Assembly: GCA_020638675.1 (NCBI GenBank)
Contig: JACKID010000003.1
Coordinates: 62,001-126,000, forward strand
Source: Planctomycetota bacterium
GTDB taxonomy: Bacteria; Planctomycetota; UBA8742; UBA2392
Length of the DNA: 64,000 nt
Direction of reading: 5' to 3'
The notes under the pieces are model-generated. The model saw only the letters and a list, made by a program, of their open reading frames with translations. It made no database searches and was not told the DNA's origin. Below, piece by piece: positions 42,245 through 52,900 of this stretch (position 1 is the stretch's first letter; each line of letters starts with the position of its first letter). A program made the position numbers and the translations under genes.

Positions 42245-42270
42245 TCCGCCCGGAAACTCCAGCACTCACG

Positions 42271-42296
42271 CCCCGCCCTTCCGGGCGGGGTTTGTA
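42271..42296 (+). terminator. Intrinsic terminator
   Basis: CCCCGCCC (42271-42278), loop TTCC, GGGCGGGG (42283-42290), then TTTGT. It lies immediately before the cytochrome start codon. Confidence 0.75.
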
Positions 42297-42298
42297 CT

Positions 42299-43540
42299 AT
42301 GGGACGCATGAAGGGCATCAAACTCGCCAATATCGTGATGCTGGTGACGGGGCTGGGGCTGACCGCGCTGGGCATCTCGTTGATTATGTATCACGGCGCC
42401 AAGGGCGGGCGGGACAGCGACACGCCGCCCGTGCACGGTGAGCTACCCGCGACAGTCGAGGAGTGGCTGGCCGAAGGCGACAAGCTGGTTCTTAAACACA
42501 ACTGCAACTTCTGCCACCGCACGGAGGTTCCGCAGGACGCCACGCACATCCCGCGCGACAACTGCCAGAGCTGCCACCAGTACAAGAGCCGCCCGGAAAA
42601 CCTCGCGCCGCCGCTGGATTCAATCGCCGAGCGCCGCACCGAGCCCTGGATCAAGCGCTACCTGCGCTACCCGTACCCGATCCGGCAGAACAGCAACGAC
42701 CGCATGCCCGACTTGGGTCTGACAGACCGCGAAGTGACGGTGCTGACGAAGTATCTGGCGCTCAAGGCCAACGACGCAATCTCCAGCCTGCCCGACTGGA
42801 AGCCGAAACGCGAAGCCGAGCCGTCCGAAGAACGCCTGCAGAAAGGCACGGTACTCTGGCTCGAGTACAACTGCCGCCAGTGCCACACGCTCGGCGACGA
42901 CGAGATCAAGCCAACCTACGACAACAACGGGCGCCCGCACCTGATGCCGGTCGTGTTCGCGCCGGACCTGTCCAGGGCCTGGACGCGCGTTCGCCCGGAG
43001 TGGCTGGCCGAGGGCATCCGGCACCCGGCGCAGCGCATGCCGTGGTCCGGGATGCTGCAGACCAACATGACCGAAGAAGAAGCACGCGAGCTGGCCTGGT
43101 ACGTGACCAACGCCGTACCGTCGCCCAGGCCGACGGTGAGCGCGAGCGAAGTCATGGACGTGCTGCGCCGGCGCTGCAACGGCTGCCACTACGCCCCGGA
43201 CAAGAACGCGCCCGCCAGCGCCAACCCCGAGGGCGGCGCGGGCTGGCTGGACACCTGGAGCGCCAAGCCCCGCAAGCTCGACCTGTGGACGCTGGAAGGC
43301 GTCATGCGCGGCGCGGTGGATGACCTGGGCGAGCCCCGCCCCAGCGTGATCCCGTACGACGAGAACTCGCCCCTGCTGATGCACATCAAGGGTCTGAAGC
43401 ATCCGCGCATGCCGTTCGGGATGAACCCGCTGCCGCCCGAAGAGACCGAGCTGATCGAGAGGTGGATCCTGTCCGGCGCACCACTGCCCGCAGACAAGGG
43501 CGGCATCAAGGTCAACCCACCCATCGAAATGGGCGATTGA
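42299..43540 (+). CDS. Membrane-anchored multiheme cytochrome c
   Basis: A 413-residue protein. An N-terminal helix (ANIVMLVTGLGLTALGISLIM) is followed by four c-heme motifs: CNFCH, CQSCH, CRQCH and CNGCH. The first pair lies close together around residues 65-85, and CRQCH and CNGCH sit in typical cytochrome c domains with distal Met candidates (RMPWSGMLQTNMT; HPRMPFGMN). It is an electron carrier in a respiratory or surface redox chain; partner oxidase or reductase genes are not in the window. Start choice: ATG 42299, or ATG 42308 three codons later. Confidence 0.85.
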   Translation: MGRMKGIKLANIVMLVTGLGLTALGISLIMYHGAKGGRDSDTPPVHGELPATVEEWLAEGDKLVLKHNCNFCHRTEVPQDATHIPRDNCQSCHQYKSRPENLAPPLDSIAERRTEPWIKRYLRYPYPIRQNSNDRMPDLGLTDREVTVLTKYLALKANDAISSLPDWKPKREAEPSEERLQKGTVLWLEYNCRQCHTLGDDEIKPTYDNNGRPHLMPVVFAPDLSRAWTRVRPEWLAEGIRHPAQRMPWSGMLQTNMTEEEARELAWYVTNAVPSPRPTVSASEVMDVLRRRCNGCHYAPDKNAPASANPEGGAGWLDTWSAKPRKLDLWTLEGVMRGAVDDLGEPRPSVIPYDENSPLLMHIKGLKHPRMPFGMNPLPPEETELIERWILSGAPLPADKGGIKVNPPIEMGD

Positions 43541-43607
43541 TTCGTTCGAGGCGTCCAGTTCGCTCTTGGCAGCGGTGATGCGACATGTTCAATATCGAAC
43601 AGCATCT

Positions 43608-44027
43608 ATGCCGGGAAACAAAGACACCAAGCTCGCCGCCCGTTCGGCGTTGATCATGATGCGCGACCACGCCAAGGCGCGCCTGAAGGCCTATGCCACG
43701 CGGCACCGCATGCGCGAGACCGGCTGGCACTTCATGATCGACTCCAGCATCATCAGCGGAAAAGACGGCGACCGCGTCAGCGAATCCGGGCTCGTGCTGA
43801 TGCGCTGCACCGGGCCGCGCTACTTCTGCATCCGCGTCACGGTCGACAGCGACAGCCCGAGCACGCCCGAGGCAACCTCCGAGATGCCGATCCTGGATGT
43901 CGACGCCGAACGCGTCGCACACCTGATCTTCTCGCGCGACGGCTGGACCCAGACCAAGGCCATCAAGAAGCAGAGCGACAAGATCGTCGAAAACGCCAAA
44001 CCGGTCGGCGACGAACAGGACGCCTGA
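43608..44027 (+). CDS. Hypothetical protein
   Basis: A 139-residue protein from the ATG at 43608 (MPGNKDTKLAARSALIMM). Central part: TGWHFMIDSSIISGKDGDRV, GLVLMRCTGPRYFCIRVTVD, VAHLIFSRDGWTQTKAIKKQ. It looks globular and soluble. Family not recognised. Confidence 0.6.
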   Translation: MPGNKDTKLAARSALIMMRDHAKARLKAYATRHRMRETGWHFMIDSSIISGKDGDRVSESGLVLMRCTGPRYFCIRVTVDSDSPSTPEATSEMPILDVDAERVAHLIFSRDGWTQTKAIKKQSDKIVENAKPVGDEQDA

Positions 44028-44163
44028 CCCCGCCCGGGGAATGTCGCAAGGCGTGATATCCTTCTGATGTCAGTACGGTCGCCACAACCTGTGGACAGGG
44101 TCGGGACGGCCGTGCGCAGAACCCTTTGGGGCTTGCGGACAGGGCGGTGTGGCGCAAAGTGTG

Positions 44164-44179
44164 CCACTACATCTTGTGT
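44164..44179. promoter_or_regulatory. Possible single NrdR box
   Basis: CCACTACATCTTGTGT matches the NrdR consensus ACACWATATWTWGTGT at 13 of 16 positions. A second box at the usual spacing was not found, and the site is about 150 bp upstream of the best promoter, so this is tentative. Confidence 0.25.
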
Positions 44180-44327
44180 GCTGGTATCCGCGAGCCAAGG
44201 TGTGACCGTGCTTGTTGACAACTGGGCGTCAGCGAACCGTTGATTTCTGGGGATTGTGTGGGAAACCATCCACAAACTGCATACAGTATTCACCCGTTAC
44301 CGACACCCTTTATTTAGTGCTTTTTCT

Positions 44328-44355
44328 TTGACCACCTACTGCCGGGAGATATACT
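44328..44355 (+). promoter_or_regulatory. Candidate nrdJ promoter
   Basis: TTGACC (44328-44333), 16-bp spacer, TATACT (44350-44355). Each hexamer is 5 of 6 against the sigma70 consensus. It leaves a leader of about 160 nt before the start codon. Confidence 0.5.
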
Positions 44356-44517
44356 TGCCCCTCGTCGCCGGTTTGACCGACGGCACAATCCGACAACTTC
44401 AACGGACACTAGGGGTAGCGTGCCATGCGCCTTTCCGCGCACGGCTTCACATCCTCTTGAATATGCTTCCGCGCGGGAGCTGGACTCCTTCGCGCAATCA
44501 GGCGGGAAAGGCACGAC

Positions 44518-47500
44518 ATGCGTAGAAAAACCGGCAAGACCGAGGCCGCAACCAAGACCAAGACCGCGCGCACCTCACGCGCCCGGCGCGAAGTCACCGA
44601 CGTGAACACCGAAAACAAGGCCAGCACAAGCAAGGCCTGCCCGACCGGCGTGGCCATCCCGCGCCTCTTCACCAAGGCAGGCGAGGACGTGCTCGGCAAG
44701 GTCAAGTACGCCCGCCGCGGCACCAAGATCACCAACCCGGACGGCAGCGTCGTGTTCCAGATGGACGGCGCGGAAATCCCGGCCGACTGGTCGCAGCTCG
44801 CGACCGACATCATGATCAGCAAGTATTTCCGCAAGGCGCAGGTGCCCCAATATAAGGAAGGGGAAAACCCGCTCACGTCCGAGCCGCTGAAGGACGACGA
44901 CGGCAACGTGGTGATGGGACCCGAGCGCAGCGCCCGCCAGGTGGTCAACCGCCTCGCCGGCTGCTGGCGCCACTGGGGCGAAAAGTACGGCTACTTCCGG
45001 ACCGAGCAGGATGCGCAGGCCTATTACGATGAGATGGCCCACATGCTCATCCACCAGTACGCCGCGCCGAACAGCCCGCAGTGGTTCAACACGGGCCTCG
45101 CGTGGGCCTACGGTCTGACCGGCCCCAGCCAGGGCCACTTCTACGTGGACCCGGACACCGGCAAGCTCACGAAGTCAAAAGACGCCTACACCCACCCGCA
45201 GCCGCACGCCTGCTTCATCCAGAACGTCACCGACGACCTGGTCGGCAAGGGCGGCATCATGGACCTGTGGACCCGCGAAGCACGCCTCTTCAAATACGGC
45301 AGCGGCACGGGCACCAACTTCAGCAAGCTGCGCGGCGCCGGCGAGCCGCTTTCCGGCGGCGGCCAGAGCAGCGGTCTCATGTCATTCCTGCGCGTGGGTG
45401 ACCGCGCCGCGGGCGCCATCAAATCGGGCGGCACGACGCGCCGCGCGGCCAAGATGGTCTGCCTCGACCTCGACCACCCGGACATCGAAACGTTCATCAA
45501 CTGGAAGGCCCACGAAGAGGACAAGGCCAAGATCCTGATCGACGCCGGGCTGCCCGCCGACTTCAACGGCGAGGCCTACGGCACGGTCAGCGGCCAGAAT
45601 TCCAACAACAGCGTGCGCGTGCCGAGCGAGTTCATTGACTCCGTCCGCGGCGACGGCGACTGGCACCTGCGCTGGCGCACCGACAAGAACCACATCAGCA
45701 AAACTGTGAAAGCCCGCGACCTGTGGGACCAGATCGCCAAGGCCGCATGGCAGTGCGCCGACCCGGGCGTGCAGTACGACACCGTCATCAACGACTGGCA
45801 CACCTGCCCGCAGGATGGGCGGATCAACGCAAGCAACCCGTGCAGCGAGTACATGTTCCTCGACGACACGGCCTGCAACCTGGCCTCACTGAACCTGATC
45901 AAGTTCTTTGACAAGGAAAAGGCCGAATTCGACGTGCCCGCGATTAAACACGCGACGCGGCTCTGGACCATCACGCTCGAGATCAGCGTGCTGATGGCGC
46001 AGTTCCCGTCCGAAGAGATCGCGCAGAAGTCCTACGACTACCGCACGCTCGGGCTGGGCTACGCCAACCTCGGCACCTGCCTGATGCTCAGCGGCATTCC
46101 CTACGACAGCAAGAAGGCCACGGCCGTCTGCGGCGCCGTCACCGCGATCCTCACCGGCGAAAGCTACGCTGCCAGCGCCGAGATGGCGGGCGGGCACGGC
46201 CCGTTCCCGCGCTACAAGCCGAACAGCAAGGACATGCTGCGCGTGATGCGCAACCATCGCCGCGCGGCCTACAACGCCCCCAGCGACGAGTACGAGCAGT
46301 TGCGCGTGAAGCCGGTCGGCATCAACCCCGAGTTCTGCCCGGACTATCTTCTGAACGCCTCGCGCGAGGTGTGGGATCGCGCCGTTGAGCTGGGCAAGAA
46401 GAACGGCTACCGCAACGCGCAGACGACCGTGATCGCCCCGACCGGCACCATCGGTCTTCTCATGGACTGCGACACAACCGGCATCGAGCCCGACTTCGCG
46501 CTGGTGAAATTCAAGAAGCTCGCCGGCGGCGGCTACTTCAAGATCATCAACCAGAGCGTGCTGCCCGCGCTGCAGCACCTCGGCTACGACGAGAAAGAGC
46601 GCAAGGCGATCGTCGAGTACGTCGTTGGCACGCTGACGCTCAAGGGCGCGCCGCACATCAACGACGAGTCCCTGCGCAGCAAGGGCTTCACCGAGGCGGA
46701 CATCAGCCGCATCGAGACCGGGCTGCAGGGCGCGCTCGAGCTGGGCTTTGCCATCAACCCCTGGACGCTCGGCGAAGAGACCATGACGCGCCTCGGCTTC
46801 AAGAAGGACGCCTGGAGCGAGCCGACCTTCGACCTGCTGAAGGCGCTCGGCTATGAGCAGGACGCCGTCGAGGCCGCCAGCGACCACATCTGCGGACGCC
46901 AGACCGTCGAGGGCGCGCCGTTCCTGAAGCAGGAACACCTGCCGGTGTTCGACTGCGCCAACCGCTGCGGCAAACACGGCAAGCGCTTTATCCACCACAT
47001 GGGCCACGTGCGCATGATGGCCGCGGCACAGCCGTTCATCTCGGGCGCGATCAGCAAGACGATCAACATGCCCAACGAGGTGACGATCGAGGACATCCAG
47101 GACTCGTACATGCAGGCGCACGACCTGGGGCTGAAGGCGGTCGCGATCTACCGCGACGGCAGCAAGCACAGCCAGGTCCTCAGCACCAGCAGCAAGAAGA
47201 AGGAAGAGGACAAGCCGGTCAAGTCCGACGGCAAGCCGACCGAAGTGCTCAAGAAGGAAATGGTCGCCGAGATCGGCGCGCAGGCCGTCGCGCAATCCGC
47301 GCCGCCGCGCGGGCTGCACCGCCGTCCGCTGCCGTCGCAGCGCCGCGGCTTTACCTACGAGCTGAAGCTGTCCGGCCAGAAGATGTACCTGCGCACGGGC
47401 GAATACCTGAACGGCGAGCTGGGCGAGATCTTCCTCGATATGTCCAAGGAAGGCGCGACGCTGCGTTCGATCCTCAACTGCTTTGCCATCGCAGTTTCAA

Positions 47501-47970
47501 AGGGCCTGCAGTACGGCGTGCCGCTCAAGGAATTCGTCGACACGTTCACCTTCACGCGCTTCGAGCCGCAGGGCATGGTCGAAGGCCACGCGCACATTCG
47601 TCTCGCGACGTCGGTGGTGGACCTGGTGTTCCGCACGCTGGGCCACCAGTACCTCGGGCGCACGGACTTCCTGCACATCAAGCCGGAAGAGGTGAAGGGC
47701 CCCGCGCTGCTGTCACAGCAGGGCGAGGACACCAAAGACCTCGGCAACGCGGGCGAGCACATGAAGGAAGTGCAGGCCGCAAGCAGGCTCGCCGACCAGC
47801 CTGCGCCGGTAAGCACACCGAAAGCCGGCAAACCGCGCGATGCACTGAGCGAACAGATGGAATCACTCATGGGCGACGCGCCGATCTGCGACGTGTGCGG
47901 CCACATCACGGTACGAAACGGAGCCTGCTACAAGTGCCTCAACTGCGGCAACAGCATGGGCTGCAGCTAG
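44518..47970 (+). CDS. nrdJ: Adenosylcobalamin-dependent (class II) ribonucleotide reductase
   Basis: An 1150-residue protein. It reduces ribonucleoside diphosphates or triphosphates using AdoCbl, independent of oxygen. The catalytic NPCSE is at residues 440-444, with Cys442 as thiyl radical; the redox pair is Cys232 (HACFIQN) and Cys453 (TACNLASL). SQKSGDYRTLGLGYANLG-like and APTGTIGLLMDCDTTGIEPD motifs follow. The C-terminus has a cysteine-rich finger (CDVCGHITVRNGACYKCLNC, then GNSMGCS) used for re-reduction. A basic N-terminal extension of about 40 residues precedes the core. Only one RNR is seen in this window. Confidence 0.96.
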   Translation: MRRKTGKTEAATKTKTARTSRARREVTDVNTENKASTSKACPTGVAIPRLFTKAGEDVLGKVKYARRGTKITNPDGSVVFQMDGAEIPADWSQLATDIMISKYFRKAQVPQYKEGENPLTSEPLKDDDGNVVMGPERSARQVVNRLAGCWRHWGEKYGYFRTEQDAQAYYDEMAHMLIHQYAAPNSPQWFNTGLAWAYGLTGPSQGHFYVDPDTGKLTKSKDAYTHPQPHACFIQNVTDDLVGKGGIMDLWTREARLFKYGSGTGTNFSKLRGAGEPLSGGGQSSGLMSFLRVGDRAAGAIKSGGTTRRAAKMVCLDLDHPDIETFINWKAHEEDKAKILIDAGLPADFNGEAYGTVSGQNSNNSVRVPSEFIDSVRGDGDWHLRWRTDKNHISKTVKARDLWDQIAKAAWQCADPGVQYDTVINDWHTCPQDGRINASNPCSEYMFLDDTACNLASLNLIKFFDKEKAEFDVPAIKHATRLWTITLEISVLMAQFPSEEIAQKSYDYRTLGLGYANLGTCLMLSGIPYDSKKATAVCGAVTAILTGESYAASAEMAGGHGPFPRYKPNSKDMLRVMRNHRRAAYNAPSDEYEQLRVKPVGINPEFCPDYLLNASREVWDRAVELGKKNGYRNAQTTVIAPTGTIGLLMDCDTTGIEPDFALVKFKKLAGGGYFKIINQSVLPALQHLGYDEKERKAIVEYVVGTLTLKGAPHINDESLRSKGFTEADISRIETGLQGALELGFAINPWTLGEETMTRLGFKKDAWSEPTFDLLKALGYEQDAVEAASDHICGRQTVEGAPFLKQEHLPVFDCANRCGKHGKRFIHHMGHVRMMAAAQPFISGAISKTINMPNEVTIEDIQDSYMQAHDLGLKAVAIYRDGSKHSQVLSTSSKKKEEDKPVKSDGKPTEVLKKEMVAEIGAQAVAQSAPPRGLHRRPLPSQRRGFTYELKLSGQKMYLRTGEYLNGELGEIFLDMSKEGATLRSILNCFAIAVSKGLQYGVPLKEFVDTFTFTRFEPQGMVEGHAHIRLATSVVDLVFRTLGHQYLGRTDFLHIKPEEVKGPALLSQQGEDTKDLGNAGEHMKEVQAASRLADQPAPVSTPKAGKPRDALSEQMESLMGDAPICDVCGHITVRNGACYKCLNCGNSMGCS

Positions 47971-48325
47971 GCAGGCACTTTCATCGGCAACGCGTGCAGG
48001 AGTAGAATACACGCGACCGATAGAAGCTTCGGGCCGCGCGGCCCATCGAGAGCAGCACGGTCACACGTACCGCGCAAACCGCCAAGAGCCGCCGGGGACA
48101 CCCGGCGGCTCGCTCGTGTTGTGGGCGTCTCGCCCGCAGGTGGCGCAGGCTTCCAACCTGCGTGTCGCGAAGCGTCTCGTTTCGCGACCACGGCCAAGGC
48201 GCTCCGCCTTGGCCGATGCGGGCAGGCTGCCCGCACCACGCAATGCGACCCGCCCGGATTTTCGTAACGCGCCAAGTGGTCACCAGCAGAGGCGCCAAGC
48301 CGATCGAGGCGTGAGCGCAGGTCGT
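47971..48325. repeat. Palindrome cluster related to 1104-1202
   Basis: Adjacent hairpins: GCCGCCGGG-GACA-CCCGGCGGC (48088-48109), CGCAGG-CTTCCAA-CCTGCG (48144-48162, the TTCCA loop again), GTCGCGA (48164) with TCGCGAC (48182), CGGCCAAGGCG-CTC-CGCCTTGGCCG (48191-48215), GCGGGCA-GGC-TGCCCGC (48218-48234), ending CAATGCGAC as at 1206. No gene is seen. Confidence 0.75.
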
Positions 48326-49813
48326 TCAGCTTGCGCGTCGCTCGTTGCGCATGCGGGCGATGCGCAGGATTTCGTAGCCGGCCGTCTCGAATTGCTGAAC
48401 GGCGGCGCGGCTGGATTCCTTCTCGACCGCGGTTGCCTTGGGGTCGCGCAGCACGTTCAGGTGGGCGCGGAACATCATCAGCAGCGGCAGGCGCGCGCCC
48501 GTGATTTCCAGTTTGCGCGGGCCGCGGTTCACCTGCCCGACGCACTGGTCCAACTGTTTGCTGTACAGCGCCACGGCGTCCTTGGGCGTATCCGGATCCA
48601 GCCTGGCCAGCTCGGCCTTCGCGGCCGGGAGTCCGCTCTTCATCCCCGCCAGCAAGGCCTTGGCGAACACGAGCAGGTAGGTGCGGCTCTCGTAGACCTT
48701 CAGGTGCTCAACGCGCGGGTCGTGGTAGTAGTCGATCGCGCGCTGCAATGCCTCCGGGTCCTCGAGCAGCAGCGCGGCCTGCAGCAGGTCGAGCGCCTTG
48801 ATCTCGTGGTGGTCGTCCCACTCGAAGGCCAGGCGGATATCCAGCCCTGACGACATCAGCAGCCCGATCATCAGCATGTGGCGCGCGGCGCGGCGGCGCG
48901 GCTCCTCGGGCACGCGCCCGGCCCAGCGCTGCAGCAGCGCCAGCCCCTCGGCAAGCTGCCCGTCGCGGATCAGGTAGCTGCCGCAGACGCTGGCCAGCAT
49001 CGGGTAGCTGTGCAGCTCCTCGGCGTGTTCCTCGGCCAGGATCAGCGCCGCGCGCAGGACACGCAGCGCGTCCTTCAGCCGCCCACGACGCTCCAGCGCC
49101 TGCCCGAGCCGGTTGGCGTTCAGGCAATGTTCTTCCGTATTAAGGCGACCCTCGGAGATCGGCTCGCGAAACAGACGCTGCTGGTTGCGCAGCACGGTCT
49201 CGGCGTCGTTCGTGAGCAGCGCCCAGTTGGTCTGCAACTCCAGGTGCTCGTACGAAATCTTCTCGTCAAAGCACAGGCGCTCCACCTGGTCAGCCGCGCG
49301 GAACAGTTCCTCGGCGCGGGTGACGTCCAGCTTTGCCATGGCGGCCTTGAGCTGCTGCTTGAGGTCGGAGTAGATGCGCGCGGCCTCGATCCCGATCCGG
49401 CCCTTGAGTTCTTCGTAGCGCAGCAGCGCGTCGTTCAGCTCGCGCAACACGCGGGCGTGGTGCTTGCCGGCAAGCGCGCCCATGCGCTGGTGGGCGACGG
49501 CGTTCATGGCGCGCACGAGATCGAGCAGTTCGCCGGCCATGGCGCCGGTGCGCTCGGCGACCTGGTCGAGGCTCTCTTCGCCCTCACCGATCAGCAGCCA
49601 GGACGGGTTGACCTGGAACTCGCGCACGACGCGCTCGCAGAAGTCGACGGGCACCTTGCTGCCGTGCAGGTAGCGGTGGACGCAGGTGGTCGGGGTATCG
49701 GTGCGGCGCGCGATCTCGGCCAGTGAATGGCGCTCGGCCAGAGACTGCAGTCTCCTGGTGATCCCGAGCGGCTCATTCTGCGCGTCTTTCCGCTTCCGTG
49801 TGCCAGTGGGCAT
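48326..49813 (-). CDS. XRE-like HTH regulator with long helical-repeat C-terminus
   Basis: A 495-residue protein. N-terminal HTH: LAERHSLAEIARRTDTPTTC, then VHRYLHGSKVPVDFCERVVR. After residue about 95 there are long helices and TPR-like repeats (NANRLGQALERRGRLKDALR; YLIRDGQLAEGLALLQRWAG). The layout resembles peptide-sensing or TPR-coupled regulators. It is divergent from the giant surface-protein gene, and a palindrome lies over its own start region, so it may control both. The ligand is unknown. Confidence 0.8.
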   Translation of the reverse strand: MPTGTRKRKDAQNEPLGITRRLQSLAERHSLAEIARRTDTPTTCVHRYLHGSKVPVDFCERVVREFQVNPSWLLIGEGEESLDQVAERTGAMAGELLDLVRAMNAVAHQRMGALAGKHHARVLRELNDALLRYEELKGRIGIEAARIYSDLKQQLKAAMAKLDVTRAEELFRAADQVERLCFDEKISYEHLELQTNWALLTNDAETVLRNQQRLFREPISEGRLNTEEHCLNANRLGQALERRGRLKDALRVLRAALILAEEHAEELHSYPMLASVCGSYLIRDGQLAEGLALLQRWAGRVPEEPRRRAARHMLMIGLLMSSGLDIRLAFEWDDHHEIKALDLLQAALLLEDPEALQRAIDYYHDPRVEHLKVYESRTYLLVFAKALLAGMKSGLPAAKAELARLDPDTPKDAVALYSKQLDQCVGQVNRGPRKLEITGARLPLLMMFRAHLNVLRDPKATAVEKESSRAAVQQFETAGYEILRIARMRNERRAS

Positions 49814-49816
49814 AGT

Positions 49817-49840
49817 TTCCTATAAAGGAATAGCTCCTTT
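49817..49840. promoter_or_regulatory. Overlapping palindromes in the divergent gap
   Basis: TTCCT-ATAA-AGGAA (49817-49830) overlaps AAAGGA-ATAGC-TCCTTT (49824-49840). They lie 4-27 bp upstream of the HTH gene start and 106 bp upstream of the surface-protein start. They are the best operator candidate for the HTH protein. Confidence 0.5.
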
Positions 49841-49945
49841 CGATTCTAACACCTCCACCATTCCTATTCAGGTACTTTCCTTCCGTGGCCGCACGAAGCG
49901 CGCGGGCCACCTGACATCCGATCCGATCTATTGGAGGTAGATCCC

Positions 49946-52900
49946 ATGAAGTACGCAGCGAGTCTTTCCGTCTTCGTTTCCATGCTCATGCTGTTCTGCG
50001 GCTCGCTTGCGGCCCAGACCCACCCGATGAACCAGCAGGACCCGACCGCCTCCGGCTTCACGGCCGCGGCGCCCTTCGGGACCATCGACCTGAACATCGG
50101 CTGGCGCTTCAAGGCCAACACGAACGACATCGTGGTCACGCAACTTGGATGCAACTTCCCGGCCGGCACGCCCGGCGTAACGGTGACCCTATTCGATGTC
50201 TCGTCCCAGTCGGTGCTCGCCCAGGAAGTGTGCGGTCCGGGCACCGGCTGGCAGTTCGTGAATCTCAGCAACCCGGTCGCGCTCGCGAACGGCAGCGAGT
50301 ACGTGGTTACCGGCATGATCCGCGGCACGCATGGCTGCTACTACCACCAGACGCCGCCTGCTTCGTGGGTGCCGACGGGCGACATCCAGTTCATGGACAA
50401 CCAGTACATCGTCTCGACCAACGAAAACGACTACCCGAACACGACGATCGGCACGGCCAACTACGGCGTGGTGGACGTCGGCTACGCCAACGGGCTGGTG
50501 ATCACCTCACCGGCGCAGATTCCGAACGCCGGCGAGCTGACCGCCTACAACCACACATTCACGGCGACCAACGGCACGACGCCGTACACCTGGTCGCACG
50601 TCTCGGGCAACCTGCCGAGCGGGCTGAGCCTGACGCAGTCGGGCAACAGCTACGTGCTTTCGGGTACGCCGGCGACCGGCTCGCAGGGAACCTACTCGTT
50701 CGACATCAAGGTCACCGACAGCGCCAGCGGCTCTGAGACCAAGACCATCGCGCTGAACGTCGACGGGCTGCTGATCACTTCCTCAACGGCGCCGGACGCG
50801 ACGGCCGGCACCAGCTACAGCGGGGACATCACGGCATTGCACGGGCAGACGCCCTACACGTGGACGCTGGTTTCGGGCTCGCTGCCGTCGGGGCTCAGCA
50901 TAGCGCAGTCGGGCAATGCCTTTCACATCTCCGGCACGCCGGACTACGGCTCGAACGGTCTGTACAGCTTCGACGTCAAGGTGACGGACAACCTGAATGC
51001 AATCGTCACCAAGACGATCTCGCTGTTCGTGCTGTGGCCTTCCGGCACCGACATCTACCCGATGACCCAGCAGGACCCGACGGCGTCGGGCTTCACGAAT
51101 TTCAACACCTACGGCTCGTACTCGAAGTGGGGCTACAAGTTCAAGGTGAACGCCACGGGCGTTTCCGTGCTGCGCCTCGGCGCGAACTTCATCGACAGCT
51201 CGGCCGTTGAACTCGCGATCTTCGACGATACCACCAAGACGGTCATCGTGAGCGCCACTGTGGCGCCGGGCAGCGGCTGGAGGTTCGCCAACCTCGCCAC
51301 GCCGGTGGACCTCGTGGCGGGCAAGAGTTACGTGATCTGCGGCTACCAGAGCGTGCCCGCGGCGGCGTACTGGCACACCAGCCTTCCCGCCAGCTGGAAG
51401 CCGACCGGCGATATCGAATGGGTGCAGTCGGCCAACGACTACTACTCGACCGTACCGGCGCTCAGCGCCTACCCGAACCAGACCGTCACCAACCGCATGG
51501 GCGGCGTGGTGGACTTCGGCTACGCCAAGGTCATGAACATCAGCACGGATACGATCCTGCCGTCCGCAACCGAGCAGGTTGCCTACTCGACAACGATCCA
51601 GGCCACGTCCGGCGCCTCGCCCTACAGCTGGTCGCTGGTCTCCGGCGCGCTGCCGGGCGGGCTCAGCCTTGCACAATCCGGCAACGACTACGTGCTGACC
51701 GGCACGCCCGCAACCGGTACGCCCGGCACCTACAACTTCACGGTCAAGGTCGTCGACAACACCGGCTATACGCGCACCAAGGCCATGCAGCTCGTGGTGG
51801 CGTGGCCCGCGTCGCACTACTCGTACCCGATGACCCAGCAGAACCCGGCTTCCACCGGCTTCAGCACATACAACAGCACGTCAACGATCACTTACCAGTG
51901 GGGCTGGAAGTTCAAGGTGAACACGCCGGGGCTTACCGTGCTGCGGCTCGGCGCCAACTTCCCCAACCAGTCCACCATCCCGCACGTCGTGACCCTGTTT
52001 GACGCAACTACCCAGGCGGTGCTCGCGCAGGCGACCTGCGGCACCGGCACGGGCTGGCAGTTCACCGAGTTGCTGACGCCGGTTGCGCTGACCCAGGGCG
52101 CCGAGTACGTGGTCGCGGGAATCACCGGCGCGAACTACTACTACAACACTTCGCTGCCGACCTCCTGGAAGCCGACGGGCGACATCGAATACGTATACGG
52201 CATGGGCACAAGCTCCGGCCCGCCGACGCCGAACACCTTCCCGACCTCGATCTACACCAACCGCCTCTACGGCGTCGTAGACATCGGCTACGCCAAGAGC
52301 CTGACCGTCGTCACCGACGCAACGCTTCCCAGCGCCGCCGAGCAGATCGCCTACTCGACCACCATCGAGGCCGACTTCGGCGCGACCCCGTACAGCTGGA
52401 GCCTCGTCTCCGGCACGATTCCAAGCGGGCTCAGCCTGACGCAGTCGGGCGACGACTTCCTGCTGTCGGGCACCCCTGCCTCGGGCACCCAGGGAACGCA
52501 CACGTTCACGGTGAAAGTGGAAGACGTGCTCAACAAGACGCACACCAAGGCGATGACGCTGAACATCCTGCCGCAGTCGCTGTCGATGCCCTTCACCGAT
52601 GACTTCAGCACGGACAAGGGCTGGCAGTACGGAACCAACTGGGCCCGCGGGCCGGCCGTCGCGTACTCGGCCAGCACGCCGACACGCTCCGAGCCGGGCA
52701 CCGACCACTCCGCGTCGGCCGACAACAACATCGCCGGCCACAAGATCGGTGCGGACTACGCCGCCAACATGCAGGCCACGGAATGGCTGCTTTCGCCGCC
52801 GTTCAACTGCACGTCGGCCACGATCGTCAGCCTGCGCTACTACCGCTGGCTCGGCGCGACGCTGGGCGACAAGCTCACGGTGCAGGTCACGAACAACGGA

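Larger units (their letters stand above)
44028..44517. other. 490-bp non-coding region upstream of nrdJ
   Basis: No ORF with credible content is seen. Base composition is lower in GC than the genes around it. It contains a possible NrdR box (44164-44179) and a sigma70-type promoter (44328-44355), treated separately. Several TGTGG/CCACA words lie between 44089 and 44275, but no organised DnaA-box array was found. Confidence 0.6.

Noticed and set aside
44041..44280. Possible replication origin (TGTGG/CCACA words)
   Set aside because: No set of DnaA boxes (TTATNCACA) in ordered spacing and no dnaA, dnaN or gidA nearby.
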